Positions 19,801-25,715 of a DNA stretch of 25,715 bases are shown here, piece by piece; position 1 is the stretch's first letter; every line of letters begins with the position of its first letter. Both the position numbers and the translations under genes were made by a program. The notes under the pieces are model-generated. The model was not told the origin of the DNA. It saw only the letters and a list, made by a program, of their open reading frames with translations, and made no database searches. Origin of the DNA: Cochliopodium minus (Eukaryota > Discosea > Himatismenida > Cochliopodiidae); contig JAMYWO010000041.1 of assembly GCA_024220525.1 (NCBI GenBank), forward strand, positions 91,562-117,276. Reading direction: 5' to 3'.

Positions 19801-22800
19801 TTCTCATTTGTCATGTCATAAACCTTTGATTTTAATTGTCTCTTTTTTAAGTTCAACTTGTTGATTTCTTTGAGATTCTTTGAGATCTTTTCTTCACTTT
19901 CTTTTATCTCCAATATATCTTGCTCTGATCTCTCAATCAATTCATTCATCTTCTTTTTGAGAAATTCTTGGCTTTTTTGAAGCTCTTCTATTTTTTCTTC
20001 GTATCTTTTGTTATTTTTCTCGCTTTCTGAAAGTTTTTTGGAAAGTTTTTCTTGATCCAAATTTAGGTTTTCTTCACTTTCCCTTAGATAATCATTTTCT
20101 TTTTCCAACTGTTCTTTCAATCTTTGAGAAATGGCAAGATCAGATTTCAATCCCTTTTTCTTTTCTTTCAACTTTTCTATTTCTTGTTGAGAGGTTTTTT
20201 CCTTTTCCATGATCTTATCTTCATACATGTTTTGCATATTCTGTATATCTTCTTTGAAAGAGTTTGATTCTTTTGTTTTCTCATTTGTTAATTCCTCCAA
20301 TCTTAATTTCATCTTGCTGTTATCAGATTTGAGTGAATGAAGATCATTTTCGAGTTCATCAATAGTGTTATGAAGATTATCATTCTCGGATGTAGAGAAA
20401 TTCATTTGCTTTTTGATTTTATCCAATTCAACTTTAATTTCTTCATTCTCATCATCCAATTTGTTGATTATCTGCTTGGTTTTCTTTCTTTCTTTTTCAA
20501 AATCTTTGTATTGTTCGATTATTTCATCTTTCTCTCTTAGAGTTGATTCAAGTCTTTGTCTAATCACATTTTCGGATTCATTCAGATTAGATATTTCCAT
20601 TTCAAGCTTTTCTATCTTTTCTTTTTGATCATTTCCAAGCTTTAGTAGATCGGATATTTCATTTTCCAATTTATACTTCTCATTTGCCATCATCTTGACT
20701 TTGCTTTCCAGATCTTGAATCAATTTCATTTTATCCGAGTGGAGATCTTGTAGTTTGTTGTGTTCTAGTTCCAGCTTATCTAGTTTAGATTCTAAATTCT
20801 CATTCTTCTCTTCAGATTTAGTAATTTGTGATCTTAGATTCTCATTTTTCTTGTTCATTTGATTTCTAATCTCCTCTATTTCCCTCCTTTTCTTCTCAGA
20901 TTCGTTATTAAACTCTTCTTTGATCAACTCTTTATCATCTCTCAACTTTTGGTTTTCGTTTTTCAACTTTGTCACTTCAACATCAATCTTCTCAAAGTTT
21001 TCGTGGAGTGTTTCATTCTCTGAATCAAGAACCATCGAGAGTTGTTCAAGTTTCTCAATCTTTTCTTTCATTTCTTTGTTTTCTTTTGCTTCCTCAAGTT
21101 TATGTTTCAACTCGTTTTCAGATTGAGAAAGTGAAACGATGTATTCTCCCATTTGTTGTAGTTTTATTCTTTGTATTTCTCTTTCTTGTTTCGCCTCGTT
21201 GAGTTCATTTTCAACATTTTCCTTTTCTGTTTCTATCTCATTAATTTTTTCAACTACTTTCTTCATTTTTGTTTCGTTATCTTTTTGGTGAATAAGTGAT
21301 TCTTTTATTCCTTTATCCAACTTTACAATCATTTGGTTTGCGTCTTCAAATTGTGTCAACAATTCCTTGTTTTCTTTTTGGATCCTCTCTTTATCTTGTT
21401 CTGCTGTAATATCACTTTCCTCTGTTTGTTCTGTTCCTTCAATTGAATTTCTGTGAATTGATCTTACATAACTTGATTCTTCTAATAGATCTTCTTCTTC
21501 TTGTTGATCCTCGAGAGGTGTATCAACTCTTTCACTAATCTTATTTTTGAATTCTTCAAGTTCTTTATTCTTTAGATCCAATTCCCTTTCTAAGTTGTTG
21601 ATTTTGTCTTCATTGAAATATTGGAAATTATTGATTTCTTTGTTGACATTTTCCAAACTTTCAACCTTTTCTTTGAGGAGATTATTTTCATTGTTGACAG
21701 AATTGTAGGTTGGGGAATTATCATTATTTTCTAATTTCAAATTGGAGAGTTTCTCATTCAACATATCAAGTTGTTTAGACTTCTCAGACAGTTCCTCGTT
21801 CAATACTTGAACCTCTTTAGATTTAGAATTGGAAGATTCTAAAGATTTGTCGACTTTTTCTTCAAGTATCTGTTTCTGTTTTTGGAGATCTTTGAGTTCT
21901 CTAGTAAAATCAATTATCTTTTTCTCATAATTGTTCAACATTTTGTTTGATTCGATCAACTTGTTGTTCTTTTCTTCCAAATCAGTCTGATTGTTTTCTA
22001 TCAACACATTCAACTCATTCACTTTATTTCCGAGACTTTCGTTTTCCTTTTTGTGCTTATTGATAAGTTTTTCTTTCTCTGAATTGAATCTTTCTCTTTC
22101 TATTTCGAAATATTCCACATTCTTCTTCAGATCAATATTTTCAACTTCTAATAAAGAAATCTCCCTATTAAACTTTTGTTCAATCTCTTTAATCTCCTTT
22201 TGTAGATCATTTTCTATTCTTACTTTTTCAATTTCTTTTGTATTGATTTCATTTTTCAAATCATTTATTTTGGAGTAAAGTTTTTCTTGAAACTCTTTCA
22301 ATTCCAATTTTTCTTTCTCTGCCAAGACATTCATCTCTTCAACTTCTTTTGCTTTGAGGTAGTGATTTTGGATCACTTTTTTGAGAGAATCAATGTTTTC
22401 AACATCTTTAATAATCTGATTCTCCAACTCTTTGATCTTTTCTTGTGAAAATAAATATTTACTTTGTGCACTTTTCATTTGTTCGGATTGATGTTGTTTC
22501 TCTATTTCGTTCTTGGAAAGATCATCCTTCAACTCTTCCATTTTCTCTTTAAGATTTAAGACTTCTTTTTCGAGTTCTCCCATATTTCCTGATTTCTCCA
22601 ACTTCTTCATCTCAATCTCTTTGTTTTCTATTTCTTGTGAAAGAGTATCCATCTCAGATATAAGTCTTTGGATCATCAAATCTTTTTGATTGAGATTTTC
22701 CCTTTCTTCTTCAAGCTGATCTTGAAATTGAAGATTGTTTTTCTTCTGCATTTCCACATCATTTTGCAAGTGAGAAACTTGATCATTGAGATCATTCACC

Positions 22801-24150
22801 TCTAATCTTAATTTTTGGATGGATCTTTTGGTATCATCGTTTTCTTTTTGGATTCTATTGTTATCTTCTTCCACTTTTATCAATTTGGAGGATATCTTTT
22901 TGTTCTCATCATTAAGATTCTCAATACTTTCTTGGAGAGATTTGATTTTGATATCGGTTAATGATTTGAGCTCATTCTTTTCCTTTTCTAATCTATCTAC
23001 TGAATGTATCTTTTCATTATTTATTTCATCCATTTTGTTGTTCATATCGAGGATATCTCTTTCATACACTTTGAATTTCTTCTCCAAATCTTTGTTTTTC
23101 TTGGACAACAGGCTCAAATCTTCATCGTCCCTTCTACTTTCCTTGTTCTCATTTTGAATCAACTCAATCTTTTTATTCATAGACTCATTAATCTCTTTTT
23201 GAATGTCAAGAGAATTTGACAACTGTTTTCTTTGTTGTTCCAAAAGAGATATTTGATCATTTAGATCATTCTTTTCTTTGTTGAGATATTCCAGATCGTT
23301 TTGATATTGCAAAGACTTGGAATTCAACAATAATTGTGATTGTTCAAGGTTTTTCTCCCTCACTAACAACTCTTGTGAGAGTTTTTCTTTTTCTTTTTCT
23401 GCATTTTTGAGGATTTCCTTAATTTTTTCTAATTCAATGTTGATCTTCTCAAATTCTTCATTTTGCAAACTCTTTTCTTTTTCATCTCTGAACTTTTGGT
23501 TTTCGTTTTTCAATTTTGTCACTTCAACATCAATCTTCTCAAAGTTTTCGTGGAGTGTTTCATTCTCTGAATCAAGAACCATCGAGAGTTGTTCAAGTTT
23601 CTCAATCTTTTCTTTCATTTCTTTATTTTCTTTTGCTTCTTCAAGTTTATGTTTCAACTCGTTTTCAGATTGAGAAAGTGAAATGATGTATTCTCCCATT
23701 TGTTGTAGTTTCATTCTTTGTATTTCTCTTTTTTGTTTCGCCTCGTTGAGTTCATTTTCAACATTTTCCTTTTCTTTTTCTATCTCGTTAATTTTCTCAA
23801 CTACTTTCTTCATTTTTGTTTCGTTATCTTTTTGTTTCACAGCAAAATTATTTATTTCTTCTTCAAAACAACTAACTTTTTGTTTTGTTTCTTCAAATTC
23901 ATTGTAGATTTCCTTGTTTTGTTCTTCAAGTTTATTAATCACGTTCACCTTTTCTTCTGATCCATATTCAAGTTCTTTAACTTTATTTTGAAGCATTCCA
24001 AGTTCCAATTTGTATTTTAGTTTTATTTCGAGTAATTGGCTCTGTAAGTCTTTGGATCTACGCATTGTTATGTTCAATTCTTCTTGCAGCTCTCTCTTTT
24101 CGTTTTCCAACTCTTCAATCATTTCTATTTCCAATTCAGAAGATTCATCT
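10860..24150 (-). CDS. Giant coiled-coil protein with four central zinc ribbons (at least 4,429 aa, 5' end missing)
   Basis: One open frame of 4,429 codons runs from the N at 24151 to TAA at 10860-10862, with no intron. The frame continues past the N to an ATG at 24200, but that part is antisense to the focadhesin-like gene and should be discarded; the real start is missing. About 95% of the protein is heptad-rich coiled coil. Around residues 2400-2540 the coil is interrupted by an acidic stretch and four CxxCG ... FCxxCGG ribbons with a histidine-rich linker. A second coiled-coil half follows, with three diverged copies of a 270-350-residue module. The last 200 residues are basic and serine-rich in places (KKHSSSNSPNSKSPYK) and end in LHKKKRNN. 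No kinesin, myosin, SMC ATPase or membrane segment is visible. A scaffold or tether is likely, but I cannot name the family; databases often give such proteins vague coiled-coil names. Expression level and partners are unknown. Confidence 0.85.
13330..16100 (-). repeat. Three diverged copies of a 270-350-residue coiled-coil module
   Basis: Within the giant coiled-coil protein an ordered block recurs three times. It runs: a helix with TRLRRLE-type residues, then EIEKLNE, an acidic linker, EHEKQ, an EEP-containing hinge, KIEKTK and finally KVVEEKK. The EHEKQ codons lie at about 15577, 14521 and 13720, spaced 1,056 and 801 bp. The copies are diverged at the DNA level, so the duplications are old. 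Module borders are approximate. Confidence 0.65.
16520..16945 (-). other. Cluster of four zinc ribbons with a His-rich linker, inside the giant coiled-coil protein
   Basis: On the minus strand four motifs of the form CxxCG-x(5-8)-FCxxCGGxM follow one another: CALCG/FCGLCGGEM, CAECG/FCANCGGEM, CSECG/FCGECGGTM and CSECG/FCGECGGKM. This gives 16 cysteines, enough for four Zn(II) sites. Between the second and third (about 16698-16745) is a His-rich linker, HQHDHSHSHEGEHEH, which could bind additional metal. The ribbons resemble the double zinc ribbon and zinc-ribbon families known as binding modules. Ligand and partner are unknown. An acidic, serine-rich stretch precedes the cluster. Confidence 0.85.
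16530..16694 (-). repeat. 99-bp spaced tandem duplication of zinc ribbons 3 and 4
   Basis: The DNA of ribbon 4 (from 16531) and ribbon 3 (from 16630) is nearly identical over about 60 bp, at an offset of 99 bp (33 codons). Ribbons 1 and 2 are much more diverged. The pair is therefore a recent in-frame duplication. Confidence 0.8.
20931..21287 (-). repeat. 357-bp direct repeat, downstream copy (in giant coiled-coil gene)
   Basis: These 357 bases match 23478-23834 without gaps at a constant offset of 2,547 bp. By eye about 11 bases differ (about 97% identity), and one stretch of more than 100 bp is identical. It encodes 119 residues from KDNETKMKKVVEK to LRDDKE. The rest of the flanking coil is not similar. 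Confidence 0.9.
23478..23834 (-). repeat. 357-bp direct repeat, upstream copy (in giant coiled-coil gene)
   Basis: This is the partner of 20931-21287 and lies nearer the N-terminus of the protein. It encodes the same 119-residue helix with about six substitutions (for example M to I and K to E in the EIQRMKLQQMGEY region). The high identity in one protein indicates recent duplication or gene conversion. Confidence 0.9.
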
Positions 24151-24151
24151 N
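24151..24151. other. Assembly join: single N (right junction)
   Basis: This ambiguous base separates the 5'-open giant coiled-coil frame (left, minus strand) from the N-terminal part of the focadhesin-like gene (right, minus strand). The bases to its right, 24152-24228, repeat 2593-2669 in reverse complement. It is a contig join with the left block in the wrong orientation. Confidence 0.92.
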
Positions 24152-24228
24152 TCGACGCAATTAATCTCAGAAAAGAAGATGAAAGTGAGGGATCTCGCAA
24201 TGGAAGAGATAGCCAACAATCTCTTTTC
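24152..24228 (-). repeat. 77-bp inverted duplicate, right copy (contig overlap)
   Basis: This is the exact reverse complement of 2593-2669 and abuts the N. It encodes the same 25 focadhesin-like residues, EKRLLAISS to FSEINCV, then the first two bases of the next codon. On the left block the codon is completed and the protein continues as EKIKVLK. This shows the two blocks are continuous in the real genome. Confidence 0.92.
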
Positions 24229-25222
24229 AGTAGAAAGAAGATCCTCTATCATTATCAATATATCTATGAGAGATTGATTCTTTTTGTTTCCAAAAACAAC
24301 TTCGATGCACAAAGAGATTAATCTTTTCACCATTTTGGAAGATAGTTGGAGGAATTCTTTTTCGTTTTTGATCTTTTTAATGGAAGTAATCAACAAACTG
24401 TTCACCTTGTTCAAAAGATAGGTATTCTTGAATTTTATGTTTTCTGTGATATCCACCAACAAGTTGATGATCAATGAGATGTTCTCTGATCCCTTCGAGA
24501 ATTGTATCAATTGATTGATTATCTCTATCAACTCTGTATCATTCTTTTTCTTCTCGATAAGATATCTCACAAAGTTCTCTATAGCTATCAATCTCTTATC
24601 CAAGAATGTAGATTTCACTATCACTTCATTCAAACATGATTCCAACAAGATATGCCATGTCTCTGGTTTATTGACAAGAATATTAATGTAAGGATTGTTG
24701 GAATCTTCCTTCAAGATCTTTATTAATTCATTCTCTTCATCCCCTTTTCTCTTTATCAATTCTCTTGATATTTTCTTGTTCAATATTTCCAAGCATGGAA
24801 TAAATGTATTCTCATTTAATTTCAACAATGATTTAACCATATCTTCCATCATTTGAGTCAATGTGATTTTTTTGGATTCATTGAGTGATATAATCTTTAA
24901 ATTTTTGATAAATATGAATTATAATTACAAGGATAATAAATATAAAGAAATGATGAGCTGATTTGAACAAATCAAAACTATTTTATAATCAATTATGCTA
25001 TTATTTGAAATTTTATGGTAAATTATATTTTTATACCGAATCAAACACAAATTCTGAGATATTTTCTATTGATGAGATCTTTATAAGATACACATAAGCC
25101 TTTTGTTGATATTGTTGATTTTGATTCGTTAACAAAAATTCAAATAATTCTTTCACTGCAAAAATTTGGGCATTCGTTTGTTTTGATGTAATTTTTTCTT
25201 CAATAAATGCCAATGCTTCCAT
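24152..25222 (-). CDS. Focadhesin/RST1-like protein, N-terminal part (two exons, 309 aa; misassembled)
   Basis: Exon 1 is 25222-25037 (62 codons, starting MEALAFIEEK). A 142-bp intron at 25036-24895 (GTATAA...TTAAAG) is removed in phase 0, and exon 2 runs from 24894 into the join at 24151 (247 codons plus two bases). The spliced junction reads ISEFVFDS-IISLNESKK. From memory this matches the N-terminal region of human focadhesin in pattern: an opening SQAVxxL helix, an AEF...ILNLIPS helix, then a PxxxxLxxxPxxW motif (here NPYINILVNKPETW). Without the intron the exon-2 frame opens only at a TTG, which supports splicing. Joined to 2670-6870 it gives about 1,709 residues, close to the family length. 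The role in SKI/exosome mRNA decay is known for the animal and plant relatives and inferred here. The 3' end is cut by the join, not by mutation. Confidence 0.72.
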
Positions 25223-25375
25223 ATTTTTGTTTCAACACGTGAATATCTCCAATAAATACTTTTTTTTATTATTTTTAATGAATAATAAAAAGAAAATTGT
25301 TAATACTTTCAATATAGGGAATAAGGAAGTTGTCATTCATCAAATATTAGAATACATATTTTCTTTCGAAATAAA
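25223..25375. promoter_or_regulatory. Divergent intergenic region, putative shared promoter
   Basis: Only 153 bp separate the start codons of the focadhesin-like gene (leftward) and the small membrane protein (rightward). The DNA is AT-rich, with T-tracts near 25260 and AATAATAAAAAG near 25283. It must hold both promoters if both starts are right. No specific element can be named. Confidence 0.45.
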
Positions 25376-25705
25376 ATGAATAATTTATCCAGATTCAGTG
25401 GGATGATCTTCGTGGCCATCATTATCATTTATATGACGAATATTTATTTTTATTTTTCCCTTTCTCAAATAGAAATTAACACAAAAGATCTCAATGCAGA
25501 AAACACAGAAAGAATAAACAAAATTGAGCTTGTTGATAAAAAATTGATTGATTCTGCAGATAAATTGACCAATTTAGTTGAAAGCATAGAAGAGAAGACA
25601 GGTACATTCAAAGATGAATTGAATAAGGAGATTGCTGATTTGAAATCTTCTATTGATTCGTTCAAAAAGGATGGAGAGAACGATAATTCTTTTGTAACGA
25701 TTTAA
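25376..25705 (+). CDS. Small membrane-anchored coiled-coil protein (109 aa)
   Basis: A complete frame runs from ATG 25376 to TAA 25703-25705. Residues 9-30 are hydrophobic (MIFVAIIIIYMTNIYFYFSL), preceded by one arginine, so this is a signal anchor or uncleaved signal peptide. Residues 35-100 are a charged helix with heptad spacing (ELVDKKLIDSADKLTNLVES), likely a short coiled coil. I recognise no family. The layout, short tail, one membrane span and then a coil, is a tiny version of the LEA-like protein at 9285-10584, but no sequence similarity is evident. Codon usage resembles the neighbours, and the frame starts shortly after an AT-rich leader, which favours a real gene. A further 3' exon cannot be excluded because the window ends 10 bases later. 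Confidence 0.6.
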   Translation: MNNLSRFSGMIFVAIIIIYMTNIYFYFSLSQIEINTKDLNAENTERINKIELVDKKLIDSADKLTNLVESIEEKTGTFKDELNKEIADLKSSIDSFKKDGENDNSFVTI

Positions 25706-25715
25706 TCAAACCATT

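Noticed and set aside
11484-23960. Many plus-strand frames of 60-165 codons rich in Phe and Ser
   Set aside because: They are antisense shadows of the giant coiled-coil gene, without start context or domains.
10860-24150. Alternative genetic code
   Set aside because: All long frames end at normal stops and no in-frame TAA, TAG or TGA needs to be reassigned. Glutamine is encoded by CAA and CAG.
2593-24228. A real biological inversion or programmed rearrangement flanked by 77-bp inverted repeats
   Set aside because: The repeats are exact, stop at the Ns, are pure coding sequence of one gene and have a typical k-mer length. An assembly error explains all of this more simply. It is kept only as a remote alternative.

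Overview
The window comes from an AT-rich microbial eukaryote. Genes carry short GT-AG introns (47-63 bp in the clearest gene, 78-142 bp elsewhere). Intergenic DNA is very AT-rich, the stop codons seen are TAA and TGA, and no prokaryotic signals are visible. The lineage cannot be fixed from sequence alone; a free-living or anaerobic protist fits.

Layout as given: (1) 1-2591, minus strand, the inside of a large coiled-coil gene, open at both ends. (2) A single N at 2592. (3) 2593-6870, plus strand, the C-terminal 1,425 residues of a focadhesin (FOCAD/RST1)-like HEAT-repeat protein. (4) 7257-8765, plus strand, a nine-exon RCC1-repeat protein. (5) 10584-8841, minus strand, a membrane-anchored protein with 11-residue LEA-like repeats, a frameshift and two homologous terminal exons. 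(6) 24150-10860, minus strand, an uninterrupted open frame of 4,429 codons for a giant coiled-coil protein with four central zinc ribbons. (7) A second single N at 24151. (8) 25222-24152, minus strand, the N-terminal part of the same focadhesin-like gene, in two exons. (9) 25376-25705, plus strand, a small membrane-anchored coiled-coil protein.

The main structural result is that the 21.6 kb between the two Ns is most probably inverted by an assembly error. The first 77 bases after the first N (2593-2669) are the exact reverse complement of the first 77 bases after the second N (24152-24228). Both are the same piece of the focadhesin-like gene. Flipping the middle block and collapsing the 77-bp overlap gives one uninterrupted focadhesin-like gene of about 1,709 codons. 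A 77-bp terminal overlap is what a de Bruijn assembler run at k=77 leaves between neighbouring contigs. After correction, the giant coiled-coil gene and the LEA-like gene lie on the plus strand, and the RCC1 and focadhesin-like genes lie on the minus strand. The two coiled-coil genes then face each other head to head across the first gap, both without their 5' ends.

The most interesting biology is in four places. The RCC1 gene has an exon-per-blade structure with all eight introns in phase 1. The LEA-like gene has a duplicated terminal exon, suggesting alternative C-termini, plus an 8-bp deletion. The giant coiled-coil protein has a zinc-ribbon and histidine cluster at its centre and a recent 357-bp internal duplication. 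A focadhesin/RST1 homologue in such a microbe is also of interest. I see no evidence that these genes form one pathway; the focadhesin-like and small membrane-protein genes may share a 153-bp divergent promoter region.
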